This document shows positions 20,651 through 35,600 of a DNA stretch of 64,000 nt, in pieces; within the stretch, counting starts at the first letter, position 1; each line of letters starts with the position of its first letter. The position numbers and the translations under genes are program-made. Origin of the DNA: Sinotaia quadrata (Eukaryota; Mollusca; Gastropoda; Architaenioglossa; Viviparidae); NCBI GenBank assembly GCA_028829895.1, contig CM054181.1:105448360-105512359 (forward strand), given 5' to 3'. The notes beneath the pieces were generated by a model that saw nothing but the letters and a program-made list of their open reading frames with translations, ran no database searches and had not been told where the DNA came from.

Positions 20651-23600
20651 TACCCAATTCGGGGCACTACTCTTGCACACAGTGATTAGTCAAACATACA
20701 ACTTTCCAAAGTCATAAAGAGGAGATAAAAATGATGAACTTCAAAATGTAAAACAAAAATAAATATATGATTATTTTGCAGTAAAATACTAAATGGTACT
20801 GATATCAACAATATTTCAATACGAAATAAGCATGGGTTTGCCACCATATTAAATTCATATTGTATACAAATATCAAAAACCAATAATGAATTTCTATCCA
20901 CAAAAATATGATTTAAATGTTCTTATTCAGTTCTAGGTGCGCTTTTGCCTTCTTATTTTAACTACTCACAGTACTGTCACAGTGTCAGTGTTTGGAGATC
21001 AGTGACGTAATCTCACGTGTCACTCATATTCATAAGGGATGCTTCGAAGAGACAATGGCACATCCTAGTGTAGTTCATAAGATTGCTCTGAAGAGCGGTG
21101 ACATAATCTGTTGTGTCACTCATAAAGATGCTTTGAAGAGATGATGGCGCATCATAGCGTCGTTCATAAGAATACTCTGAAGAGAGGTGACATAATCTGT
21201 TGTGTCACTCATAAGGATGCTTCAAAGAGAAGATGACGCATCACTCATTAGGATGCTTTATAGGGATGACACCTCATAGCATCTTAACAGTGATGACTGC
21301 AGATCAAGGTACTGTATCTCAGATCTCCATATTTTGGCATGGTGCCAACTTTGGTAATTATCACTGATTTTGCTGGTTACCATGAAGATGGAAAACCTCA
21401 GGGATGTCTGTCATTACCAGATGATTTGTCTAGTGAAGTGTGTCCTCGCTTCTATTGGATGTAGTGATTCTTGGATCTGTAGGACTCCAAAAGTCTATCC
21501 CTCCAACCACGGAATAGAGACTTCAGACAAAGCTGAGAGTGAGACAGAGAGACAAAAGGGCTCTTCTATCATTAACAGCATGCAACTACATCACATACAT
21601 AAGCTGTCTTGAAGACTGAACTGTTCACTCTGCCAGGATGTATTTAAACAAGATACCTCGATGTTTTAATACTTGGCAGTCAACGGATGAAAAAACGTGT
21701 GGAGACAGATATTTCCAACTCTCTTTAGGAAGTTTCCATATATGTAAATTGTAATGAGATTTTACCACAAAAGTGAAGTTAACATCTCAATTAATATATA
21801 TATATATTTCCTGTGTTCATCAAACAAATAGAAAATCTTCTCCCTTCTAGCAAAGACTGCATTCTTGGACAAAGTTGATGTTAAGTGGAGAGAAATGTTT
21901 CTTTGTCACCAGTTGAATGCCATGTGGTATGAGCTGTCATAACACGGGTGCGTACGTCAAAGTGTTCCCATAGTTTGTAGTTACTTGGCTGATGTTATAA
22001 TTCTCTCTCAGACCTAGCCTTCAGTTCTTGTATTTATACTCTAGCTGAGAACTATAGAAGGTTTCATCTTGTGACTATTAATTCCACTGTTGCAACTGCT
22101 TTAAAAGCGTGCATCTTGTTCGCTAGGCAAAATCTAATGCACATTTAGCTATTTGGCTGGTAAACAAGTACATAATTTTTTTTCTGATCACACTCACCCC
22201 AGAAGCTGCAATAGACCTTTCATCTTCATGATGTTCTCAGTCTTGGTCTGCTTCTGGGGGATCCTCACAGCCTCGTGGAGGGCAGGAGGTTTGGCGGAAG
22301 GGGGTGAAACGGGTTGCACCAGTTTGGCGCACACCCTCAACCACCCTCCGTCGGTGGGGGTTGGCTGAAGCCTCTCTCCTTAAGTACACTCATGAATACA
22401 CATTCATATATGAATATAACTAAATTCATTCAATATATACATATATGCATGATATGATACATACACTGTCTACAAATGTCTGTCTTACCTAGATTAGACT
22501 GGTGAACAAATTAGTGTTTACAAATTACAGTTATGTATGTGTGAGAGTATGAGTTTGTTATAAAAATTGCTTACATACAGAGGCAAATTAGGTTTATTCA
22601 ATGTTCTTTATTCGTCTTATTTGATTTTTAATGATATTTTTTTCATTTTTATTGTTGAGATAGCACGGACATCCAGTGTGCAAACTTTTGATTCCTTGGA
22701 CTTTGCCAGATATTCTGATGATGGAGAGAGGCAGGTGGATGAGCGTGTTGCAGGTGATTAACACCTCACGTTTTAGAGGAAGAATTTCAATGGATAATGT
22801 AGGGTGGGAAAATAGAATCTTACAAGTCATATAACAAAGACTAACACCCAGATTATGCTAATTAGAAGTAAATATTTTACTTATTTAAAATTTAAAAAAA
22901 AATATTTTCACTAGCTGAAATGTGCATATTTAACAAGCATATGATCCTTAATAGTTACCATTTGTAACATTTACATTATTGGCAAATCTTGTTATCCCTG
23001 TTTATGTTTTCCTTTGTTCTCATGTTGTTCAGATTAACATTTTTAAAAACAACTGAAACATGCAAATATTTATCACTACCAGATGTTTTGTTTGAAGATA
23101 ATTTATTCTGTAATCTCATAGATAATACCTAAATTATCAGACACTAATTCACTGGTCGTTTATTTCAAATTAATTGTAAATTAAATTATCATGTTAACTT
23201 GACATCTCATGGATGATTTATTCAGAAATAAAATTGTGCAAGTAAAAGTATTGTTTTCAGATCATTTGTAATAGTAATTATTGTGTATCTAAAGTTAACT
23301 TTAACAGAGTTATTGACTATTAGAGACAACCCTCCCCCAGTAAATTTACTTAGTCACTTTGAAATCTGAGTGTACATTTGACAGCTTGCTCTTTCTATAA
23401 TATTTCTTGAATAGAGAAGAGCCGTATGTCTGGAACTCACACAGTTCAGTGCTGTCAACATTCTAGACATCCTTGTGTGTTCTTTAGTAGTCTTTCAATT
23501 ATTGTAATTCTCTTCCCACTGATGTAACATTGTGTTTTGTGAAGAAACTGATGACAGTTCAGCACTGTCCACACTCTAGACATCCTTGTGTGTTTCTTAG

Positions 23601-26600
23601 TAGTCTTTCAATGATTGTAATTCTCTTCCCACTGCTGTAACATTGTGTTTTGTGAACAAACTTATGACAGTTCAAAATGCTGTAGCTAGGATTATTTTCA
23701 TAGCTCCAAGAACCAGTCGTGACACTTCTCATCAATCGGCATGTGCATTTATGATATCTCACTTACATTATTCTTTTTATTTTCAGTGTTGGAATTTGAA
23801 TTAAGAAAAGCTCAAGAAACAATTAAGTCTTTGAGAGCAACACTGACTAAAGAAGCTGGTAAGCACTTGAACTCTGAATGTAATTTAAAGGTATGACGTG
23901 CATTTGATTTGCCAACAGTAGATAATATATTAATGTGATGGTATATAGTTTTTTATTAACATGACAGTAGATGATTATTTATTAATGTGATGGTAGATGA
24001 TTACTTATTAATGATGACTGATGATTACTTATTAATGATGACTGATGATTACTTATTAATGATGGCTCATGATTATTAATGAGATGCTTGATTATATATT
24101 AATGTGATGATAGACATTTGACATTATGTGATGGTTGATGACTTACATGATAATTTCTGAACATTATGCTTACTGCCAATGTTTACTGCCATACAGATTT
24201 GATTATTATGAAATTTTAAAATTTAATCCAAGAAAAGCATATTGTGAATTTCAGTGTCTGATCTACAGCCCTTTCTTGTCATCTCTAAATTTTTTTTTAA
24301 TAGAGAGTGAAATTGTTACACCAGTTAATAAGGCCAGTGTAGAATTGGGAGACAGGAAAGATGACAGCATTAGGCCTTTGGAGAAAAAGGCGCTAAACTT
24401 TTTAGTCAATGAGTACCTTCTTTCCAACAATTACAAGCTGACATCAGTCACCTTTGCTGAGGAGAATGAAGACCAGGTATTATTGTTTGTGGTTATCATT
24501 GACTTTACTTCTTTGGTTTACTTTCATTTTTACAAGTATATGTGGGTCTGTTTATTATGTTTTGTTTGAATTAATACTGCTCTTATTGAAATCTTACCAA
24601 AATTTGCTATACTATTATTGTTGTTTAAGACTACTAGAAATTAGATTTTCACTTGATCTGTCACACATCTTTGTTTGCGTGTACACATGCTTTTTTTTTT
24701 AAAGTGAATCTTTGATGCAGCCAGACCTTTTCATCATTCAATTTCTGGAATTATTTTGTAATTGATGTGACTGCCGACTTCCGTTGTGGTCTGGTACCAA
24801 AATAAAATATTTATTACAGCCTAAAATCTGATACCTAGAATGAGAAATGCAATCCGAGTGCAACATGAATCATCTTCTTTTCACAGAAGTCACAGTCACA
24901 GGCCTGCCCATATGTGCTTTTGTTAGGAAAATTTTCATAGTTTTAGAGTTACTGTCAAGCTCTTTTATAGGATAGTGTGATATTATATAGCCTCTCATGA
25001 TTCTCGGGCACTAAGGTGTACAACAGAAAAAGTCTGATGAAAATATATCCAGTACATTTTTACTTAATCCCGCACAAACCCACAACCATAACATTTTCAT
25101 TATATGTATAGGTATGCTTACTATAGTTATGTTACCACTATAATTTCATTTTTTTAAATTTGTGGCTTCAGCAAGGGCAGTAACTTCCCAACACTCACCA
25201 ATAAGCAGCACTAAACTCAAAACTCCAAATGCATTGTGCAATTTGCTGCAAATAAGAGCAGAAGCTTTCTAAAAACACTCACCAATAAGTCACCTCAATG
25301 TTCCAAATGCATTGTGCAATTTGCCACAAACAAGGCCACTGGTTGATGCAAATAAGGGTGTAACTTTCAAATGCACTCATCAAATTGCAACAGGAAACTC
25401 CAAACATGGGCAATAACTTTCAGACACTCTCACTAATAAACAGCAGAGAGCACCAAATAAATTGTGCACTGGTTGCTTCAAACAATGCCACACTGGATCC
25501 ACTTGCACATCACAACATATGGTGTATATGTCTGAAAATGTGACTGTTTGAAAATTGTGGTGTGGATGTTAGAGCTAGAGACTGTGTGAAAACTGAGTAA
25601 TATTATGGTGTGTGTGAGGTAGAGGCTGTGTGAAAACTAAGTATTATTGTGGGGGGTGTGTGTGTGTGAGGTAGAGGCTGTGTAAAAACAGTATTATTGT
25701 GATGTGGGTGTGTGAGATAGAGATCGGGTGAAAATTGTGAGTGTTATTGCAATGTGGGCTAGAAAACGGGAGAAAATTGTATATTGTTTGTGGTGTGAGC
25801 TAAAGAGTGATAGAAAATTGTGAGCGTTATTGTGATGTGGATGTGTGAGCAAGAGAATAGGGGAAAATGGTGAGTGTTATTGCAGTGTGGGTGTGTGAGC
25901 TGGAGAGTGATAGAAAATGGTGAGTGTTATTGTGATGTGGATGTGTGAGCAAGAGAATAGGGGAAAATGGTGAGTGTTATTGCAGTGTGGGTGTGTGAGC
26001 TGGAGAGTGATAGAAAATGGTGAGTGTTATTGCAGTGTGGGTGTGTGAGCTGGAGAGTGATTGAAAATTGTGAGATTTTTTGCAGTGAGTGTTATTTGCA
26101 GTTCAGGTATGTGAGCTAGAAAATAGGGTAACAATTGTGAGTTCTGCGGTGCAGGTTTTTGAGCTAGAGACTGGGAGAAAATTGTGATTGTTATTATGGT
26201 ATGATTATATTATGTGAGAATGGGAGGAAATTGTAAGTTTTAACTGCTATGCATGTTTATAAACTAGAGATGGGGGGAAATTGTGATTGAGATCAAAATG
26301 TGATCTGTTTTCTGTTAGGCATTTAGGGGGCCTCATAAGTGCACGGAATTTTTAAATAGTTCTTCAAACAGTTGACCTCCAAATATGCAGAGAAATCTAA
26401 AGGTGGGTTCCATCCAACAAGAGACTTAAAGAAATTTGAACCAAGCACTGATTCAGTAGACTGCAGTATTTTAATGTATTTTAACTTTGGTTGCCATCAG
26501 AATTTAGCCTCTGCTTGTAGAGTTAGCAAGAGTATGTGCCCAGTTAGTGAGATTATCTTCCCTTCAGAATCTGATACTGTCTGTCTAAAGCACTTGACAT

Positions 26601-29600
26601 TTGATTCTATGGTATTACCTTACACACTCACCCTGGAGTTTTATTAAAAAAGAAATAAAATCAAAAAGACTCCCATTTGGCTATTGATCTGTCCTTGATA
26701 TTAATCCATTTTCCCTCACAGTATGTAGATTGTAAATAACTGTTTCTTTCTGATTAGGTTGTTGTACTGGAATGAGCATTGTTCACTCTTGTCAGAGAAT
26801 GTTAGTTCATTTATTTTAAAATTGCTTGCAGGATTTTGAGGATTGGGATGATGTGGGACTTAATATGCCTAAGCCTCCAGGTGTTGTGCACCTGTTTCGG
26901 GACTATGGAACCCATGTGGCTCCTACAAGTGAAACTCAGGATGCTGGAACCCTAGTTGATTTGGAGGACCTGCAGCAGACACAAATGATTCTGGAACTCA
27001 AAGACTCTTACAAGGAGCTGGTGAGTTTCCTAATTCTTTCTTTGTTGTTTATAGTTTAACAATAATAATGTTCTTTTGATCATTAACTTGAAAACATTTA
27101 GTAATTTCATACATTTGTTGTAGAAATGCAGTATAATATCTTTACCGAACAATAGACTGTAATGATATTTTATTCCATATTCAGAGATGATCTTTATTGT
27201 TGACAGTTTTAGAACACAGACTAACGAATCTATTTTATGCAGATTCCTTTACTACAATATACTTAAGTTATCAGACAGTTTTATAATTATAAAATCTTTG
27301 ATATAGTGTATAAACAATCTGTTCATATTGGCATGCATTTGTTGGTACAAATTGCACATTTTAAAGTTTGTTTACTAATACACATTTTAGAATCACTTTC
27401 CTATTTATGAGATTGCTGTTTTATCAGTATTCTCTATTTAAGAATCAAAAGAATCAATGTCTTTGCATGTTTTAATAGTTTTTAAAAATAAATATTGTGT
27501 CTATTTGTTTTAGTCATTTTAATATATATATGGGATAGTTATTTATCAACATTCTGTATTTAGGAATCAAAATTAGCAAGCCTTCAAGAAGAGCTACATT
27601 TGTTACGTCAAGAAAGAGATGTATTATTACAGCAGGTTGATATTCTCAAAATGTAAGTACTTTCCACAGTATACAATAGCAGTCATTATAATGTATTTTC
27701 TGTGGAATAAACTATCAATCACTGTACTGAATATTCTAAGTCATAAAGTATCAGTCAATGTATTGTACGTTCTAAAGCTATAAAATAAAATGTCAATCAT
27801 TGTACTATATGCTAAGTCTTTGAGTAAAGTATTAATCATTGCATTGTATGCTGAGTCTATGGAATAAACAATTATTATATTGTATGTTTTAAGTCTAGAC
27901 AATAACTGTCAATTTGTACTCTCTGTGATTACTACAAGATGACTATCATTTGTTTTATACACTCTGTACCTGCAGAATAATTAACATGGTTTGCATGCTC
28001 TTAAGTCTAAAGAATAACTGTCATTGATGTGTAGGTTCTGATGACAGAATAACTGTTGTTACTTCATACGTCTAAAGAATAAATGTCATTTTGTATAGGT
28101 TCTGATGATAGGATAGCTCTTATTGTCTCATGAGCTCTAAATCCATCGTTCCTTTCAACAGCCAGATCTTAATTTTGTTTTATTACTTTCACTCATGATG
28201 CTATATACCAATGCTTCCCAACCTAGGTTTCTTTCTTTTTCTTTTTTTTTTTTTTGTTGCTCACAACCCCAACTTTCAAAACATATTTTGCTTAGAGGAA
28301 AATAAGTTACAAAATAAAAGAAATAAATTGTCTAGTCACAAGATGAAACCCATAAAAGTCTCTCACAACCTAAACTTGGTTCAGTACTCAGAGGTTGGGA
28401 ACTACTGCTCTATTTATTATGTTTTGTTGATATCTTTTCTATATTGAACATACATTTGTTTTCAAGGACAACTGGTTCAACTTTTGGAATTATTTATAAG
28501 TACCAGCTGAATTTCTTCGCCGCACCTTTTCTTCATATTGTGTCATTTGTGAATTGCAGACTAATCAGATGTGCACTATTTTTTCCTTTATTGAGCTGTG
28601 CAGTGCATACTTATCAAGGATGCATAATTGTTTCATGTTGTGTTGTTCATTGCAAACTTATCAAGTGTGCATAATTGTTTCATGTTGTGTTGTTCATTGC
28701 AAACTTATCAAGGATGCATAATTGTTTCATGTTGTGTTGTTCATTGCAAACTTATCAAGTGTGCATAATTGTTTCATGTTGTTTGTTAGTTGTTCATTGC
28801 AAACTTAAAAAAATGTGCATAATTGTTCATGTTGTGTTAGTTGTTCATTTCAGATTTATCAGGAATGCACCATTGATTCATGTGTTGTTGTGCATTGCCA
28901 ACCTCAGCTGTAACCCTTTGTTAGCTGCAATAGTTTACAGGAAAATGTTATAAATATTCTTGATGCATGTCATGGGGAATGTTACTTTTTTGTTAGATGT
29001 TTTATAAACATCAGTATATTAAAGAATCATTTTTGTGCTAATCCTCTAAAATCTAAATAGTAAGTACGCACCAAAGTTAAATTATTTCTTTGATTATCCC
29101 TACACATTTTTTAATACTTTAGTATCTCTACATCCATTTCAATAGTTTAATGCCCCCACAATTATTCAGATAATTTAGTGTCCATGCATATATTTAATTA
29201 GTTTATTATCCTCACATCTTTAAAATGATTTTTTTCCTACATCTATTAAAATTCTTTGGTATCCCTAACCTGTTTAATTAGCTTAACATCTCTGCTCCTG
29301 TTTAAATGGCTTAATATCTCTGCTTCTATTTAAATAGCTTAATATCTCCTTATTTATTAAATAATTTAGTAATTCTACATCTATTTAAATATTTGAATGT
29401 CCCTACACATGTGTAAAGTGGTTTAATATCCTTACTCCTATTAAATAGTTTAGTAACGCTACAAATATTTAAATAGTTTAATTGATGCTAGTCTTTGCCT
29501 GTAGAAGTTAACATCATTTCTAAAAGATGTCAGTCTCAAGAATTGAGAATTAAGTACTTCCACTCTGCATCATCTTGTAAAATTATGGAATTTTTTTATT

Positions 29601-32600
29601 TAAAAAGTTTTTATAGATCCATTTTTCATGAACAGTCAATGTTTACAGACTTGCTTCAGTGAGTATATATATTTTTATATACAAAGATTTAAAAGAAAAT
29701 TCATGACCATCAGTATGTCAATATTTGGTGTGAGTTTTCTGTAATGCACCCTACTCAGTATTCTTGTTTTGTTTTGAATGATTTGTTTCAGAGGTGGACC
29801 GCGCAATTCATCTACCCATTCCACATTAGTGGCAGCAGTGAAACCACATATTTCAGAAACCAGCACCACATCACAAGTCCGAAAACAATCTTCTTCAAGT
29901 TTATCTAACTCGCCATACCCAGCTTTTGATTTTGTTGAAAATATTAATGTAACAATTGATTCTTCTGGTGGTCACTCAACAAATCATGAATTATCCAATG
30001 GCATTGATGATGAGAGTGATACAAACAGTCAGTCTTTGAAAATAGAGGAAAATGCCTGTGAGAAAGAAAGTCTTTCTGTGTCTGAGAGTGAGCATGATAG
30101 TCCAGTCATTAGTTTAGTGAATGTAGACAATGATAAACAGTCTTTACCTTCTCACATAGTGACCAGCAAGAATGTGCTGAGAGGTGAAAATGAAAAACCT
30201 TCAGAAAAATGTGACCTTGAGGGTGAAAAAGAGATAAAAAATGATGTGAGTCCAGCTGTAAAGAAGAAATCTTTTCACAGTCAAAGGTAACACAATTTAG
30301 CACACACAATCCTAGATCCTGAATTGTACATGATAATTTATTGTGGTAGTTTTTGTTTTTTCTATTCCTCTTTTACTGGGGGTATTGAATTTTATTGTGG
30401 TACTCTTTTATTGCTAGTTTTTTCTATTCCTCTTTTACTGGGGTATTAAATTTTATTAAATTTTTGCAAATTCTTACAAACACATACATTTACGTTACAC
30501 ACATTTAGCCCAAATATATGTATCCCTCACTTGCATTGTTCACTTAACTATACATAATTTTTTCACAATTTATGTGCCTGTTGCATAATGTAAACAAAAC
30601 AAGGCATGAGGATAACATTTGCCTGTTCAATTAGAAATCTTGACCACCTTTTGTAGGCATGCTTGATATTACTAGTTCCTAATGAGACTGAGAACAAATA
30701 CAATTTATTTAAGAAGCCCATTTTTTGTTTGTGAAAATGTATATTTCTTACATTTTCTATTTCTAGTTACATACTACTTAATTCACATAAAAATAATACC
30801 ATATACAGATAAACATAGGGAAGCCTTCAGTATACAAATACATGTTACTTTAACTGATCGTTTTACTTATCGTAAGACAGTGAATACAAACTTACATGCT
30901 TGCAAGTAGAACCTGTCCTGGTGATGTGAGGTTTTACTAAAGACAAGGTCTTTTGAGATATTCCTTATAATGGCCAGCATATTTTCAGATGAAGACTATA
31001 TTTATTTATATTTAGTAAAATTATTTCTCCGATATATTGAATTAAACAGAACTTATATTTAGTAGCATTTAAAACTATTTTTACAAAATATTTTAAGAGC
31101 GCAATGTAATTTTTACTTTTTATATTATGTGTTGATTTTTATTACTTTTGTTTACTTGAATATTTTATTATCTGTAAATGTATGTTAATAATTCTATGCT
31201 GCTGAACTGTGTGTTTCTGCAAATTTTTATTTGTATTGAATTTTGTGACTGTTGTGTCATTAGCATTGTGACGTGCTTAAAAATAATTTGTATAGTAAGC
31301 ACTTATAAGTAACCATTTTATTTTTATTACATGTGTTATTATATGCATGACATTTCTTCCATCTGTGAGTAGTCTCACACCCAGTTATAATAGAAGAAAC
31401 ACTGCATCATTCTGTTTTAATCCTTCTTCTTTATTTTCATTTTACTAAAATAATTATAATTTGTACTGCATAGATATGTCTGGTAATAAGTAAAAGAGCT
31501 TTAACATTAGCTGTGTGAAATAGTTTATGTAATTAATATTTCCTCAGTTTTATTTTTCTTTTTGTAACAAAGCCACAAGTTTATTGCTCACATTACTATT
31601 GTCAATTCCATGAGATTTCCTCCTCATGTTTAGAACACTGATTCACTTCTATTTTATCTAGGCTAATCTTGCGCTCTGCCGTAATAGCTCCCTCAAGCAG
31701 AACAACAATTGTAGCAATTTTCAGTAACTTCCTTGTACAAGAAATTGCTCATTTTAGTCAGCATACTTTTGAGTTTTCCACCATAGATGAACTGAGTGTA
31801 GTGTATTCCTTTCCTTAAACTTACACAATTCAGCAGATACTTCTTGCATCTCCATGGTCATAGCGGTCTATAATCAGTAAACCAGGAGATTCAGATAAAC
31901 AAGGAAAGGCTGATTTTTTCCTTAAAATATAATCAGGGAACAATGCTAAGTTTAATATTTCTTGTCAAGTTAAAATTAAATTTACCAATGAAGTATGAGC
32001 AGTTCCTTCAGTATTATTGACTGCAGATGCAATTACCCGGTACTTGCCATTGATCTCTTTAGCATTTTGCAAAGTACGAGCTCTTCATTGGCCTACTGAC
32101 AGCCACTAGCCCTTGTTCCTCATTAACTTTCTCTTTTTTATGAACTCTTGTTCAAGGTCATTGTTTACCATTGTGTTTATGCTTCATAATTTGTTCATTT
32201 CATTTTATTTTTAGGAATTAATAATTTCTGTACATTTTTTTTTATTACTCTACCGGAATGATTAATGCTTTTAAAAATAATGCTGATCGAATTTCTTTTA
32301 ATATGAACAGGCATATATCAGAATCATTCCAGAAAGCATTACAACAGACTGCATTCCATGTTTCCAAAGACAACCACATAGTTTCTGAGGTATTTTTTTT
32401 AATAACTATAAAAAAAAGTTACATAAATATTTTTTATTTCTCTTCGATGATAATATAGTGAATTCTTGTATAACATTGGTTTTACATAATATATCTTGCA
32501 AAGTTGTAATCCGTATGTATAACACTCAAAGTTCTAGTCCATATGTATAACACTCAGAGTTCTAGTCCATATATATATAACACTCAAAGTTCTAGTCCAT

Positions 32601-35600
32601 ACATATAACACTCAGAGTTCTAATCCACATGTGTAACACTCAAAGTTCTAGTAAAGCAATACCATTACTGTGCAAAACTTGGACTGTTGGACTCTGCAAA
32701 AAGGAGCTCCCAGCTGTCCTGACCAATCAGAAATACTGTTGGCCTAGTGTATATAGTTGGCAGCATTTCTCTTGTAAATAGGTCTCCGTAACTATCTCAT
32801 ATTAATTATATTAATTAAAGCACCTTCAATAATTAACAGCGACTTCTACTGCAAACCAGACAGGAATTATAGCGAAACTTGAGAATGGTGTGCATAAAAG
32901 TGGGAATAAGGCTGAGTACCATTTTTTATTGAACCCTCTTAAAGCGATTCTTTTTAGTTTAATAATTAATGCATATTTAGATGATGATTATTTAATATCA
33001 TTCCCACACTCATGAAATGTTAATTTCATCTATTGTTACTTTGTCTATGTTGAGTTAATTGCGCTATAAGAGAAAAATATAAACTGAGAAATATATAAAT
33101 ATATATTATTAATAAAAAATAAATGTAATAACATTTATGAAACTACATGCACATATTTATGTAGTGTTTTTAGAAATGTTTGTTAGAAATATATTTACAT
33201 GATTAAGTCTAACATTTATATTGGTTTTCTGCATCTCATCTAATTTTTAAATTGATTTTATTTATGATTATATTATCTTCCTTTTTAAAACCAGGCAACA
33301 CTACTACAAGTTTTTATTCAGTGCTCATTTTGTATTTCTGCTTTGTTTTTCACATAATTTCAGAATTTTCTTACCCAAAGTGCTATATAAGTCTCTGGCA
33401 GCCTTGTTCATCTTACTATGAAATAATTATTTTAATATGTTTAAATTGTCTAGATAGCCATGTAAAATAAATGTGAATAAAGCTAATGATCTTCATATTT
33501 AAGATTTCATTTCTGTTGATTTTTAAAAAAAAATCAGATGTCTCACCTGCCAAAATCTGAAGGAGCTGAAGTAGTGCTCATGCTTGCTCGATGTCTGCCA
33601 CACATTGTTCCAAATGTTCTCTTGGGCAAGCGGGAAGTAAGTTAAACATTTCTTAAATTAACATAATTTGTAGAATGGTTGACAATTGATAGGTGTTTAG
33701 TTAAGTCTTTGCCTGTTGATTAATTGGAGACAAGCAAACAAACAGTAGTGAAACTGCATGATTATTTCATTACATGTACACCTGACCATTAACAAATGTT
33801 TGGGTGGATAAAACGTATAATACATTTTGGGAGGATAAAAAGTATAATGAAAAATGTATTTTACATAGTAGAAAGAAAAATACTGAAAGCTTTTGGTACG
33901 TGTATTTTTGATTTATAAATTTTAAAATGCACCTGTCCACTGGCTTGTCTCTAAATGAATGTTACAAATGTATCTTGGGTGTAACTCATGATTCTACATT
34001 TGGCTGGATGAAGATTAACTTGAAATTTTGTTTGTCAAGAAAAATGGCAGGAGACTTTTTATTTTGAAAAAAATTGATCTGCAGCATATGGTTATTTAAA
34101 AAAATCAAAATCAGAATCCAAACTATATTTTCCTGCCTTATATACACAGTTGATGCATTAAAGTGGAAGCATGTAAATTTCAAAGAATTAATTGGAGCAT
34201 TTGCATATTTACCAAATGACTTCATTCTGGATATCAACAACCTCATTGAATCCAACATGCCAACCTTGTTGAATTTAAGAAAGATAAGGAAATCACTTTT
34301 AAGCTATCAGTACTGATACCAAATTGGTAGCCTTCTTTATTGCAGCAATTACCTTAATGAACTGTTTAAACACAATGTAGGTACTGGTCAGTCATGGCTT
34401 TTTTTCTCTTTATACCATTATGTGCAAGTTTCAAATTATGTTCTAATTAATACCCATTTCTTTGACTCCCTCATCTCTTTATTTGTATATAGATCTGTGT
34501 GAAAGACTTGCTTCTGTGAACCATTTTGATAATTTTGTATAATTTTCACAGTATTACATTTTCTTTATTGTCAGAAATTCAATCAAATGAACTGACAGTA
34601 CAGGTGACAATAGGCTGAAGGTTGTTTCATTTTCTCCCCCCCAAAAAAACAAATCAAAAGAAAGAAAACCCCCACCTTTGGTCACTTCAGTGTTAGCATT
34701 GCCACTCAGACATAGTTCCTGTAAGAAATACAAGATCTTACACCTTGAACCATCTTCTAATCTGATTTATTTATTAATCTTATATATCTGATTACTTTAG
34801 AGTATGCTAGCTGCATTTTTTTACTCTGTCTCTTATTTATTCATATTCCAGGAATTGATTCCTTTAATTTTGGCAACTGCCATGCTGCATCCAGACTCAA
34901 AACAGCGTGACAATCTTCTAAACATTCTCTTTAACCTCATTAAGAAGCCAGATGATGACCAAAGGTAATAAAGCAAAAAAGATAAGAAAATCAGTGAAAA
35001 ACTGAAGTATTAGTGCATTCTCTCCACTTCATTTCTTGTTATTATAATAGAGTTAGGGTTTTTTATGTCATCAAACCTAATAAATCATATTTAAAGGAAA
35101 ACAGGAACATATTTGGGTAAATTTAGAATTGGAATAATTGAAAATCTTGTAAATGCATTGATTAACTTATAATTCAGAATCTTATAACTGAACCTTTTAA
35201 CCAGTAATAATAAAATACTAGGTGCTTAAATGTTCATACTTTTAATTTTCCTCCAAAATAGTGCTTGTGCTTAATTAGATTCATAATTGCCACATCTGTT
35301 TTCAGAAGTAAGACATTGTCATTATGAATAGCCTTTAGAGTTTGATTAAAACTGAAAATGTTACGGATATATAATTTAATGAAATAAATAAAATTAGAAC
35401 CATGATTGGATTTTTTGATGGAATAATTCCAGGCAGATGATCCTAACAGGCTGTGTGGTGTTTGCGGAGTATGTTGGTGCAGAAAGACTGTTAGAAGAGT
35501 TGTTGCCACAGTGTTGGGAACAGGTGAGTTAGTGCTGAGATGACCTTGACATGACAGTGTATGCATTTTTTTTGAGGGCCTCTTGATTTCTTTTTTGTAT

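Larger units (their letters stand above)
19150..22663 (+). other. RELCH intron 1
   Basis: AT-rich intron with a (TC)n tract at 20612-20646, an 88-bp tandem repeat (about 21000-21280) and a short GC-rich block (22240-22380). No gene was found. Confidence 0.6.

Noticed and set aside
24135..24569. 144-codon frame around RELCH exon 4
   Set aside because: Only 24304-24476 is exon; the rest is intron read-through on both sides of good splice sites.
28444..28953. Two plus-strand frames with repeated Cys/His-rich sequence
   Set aside because: Readout of the 47-bp minisatellite in RELCH intron 6.
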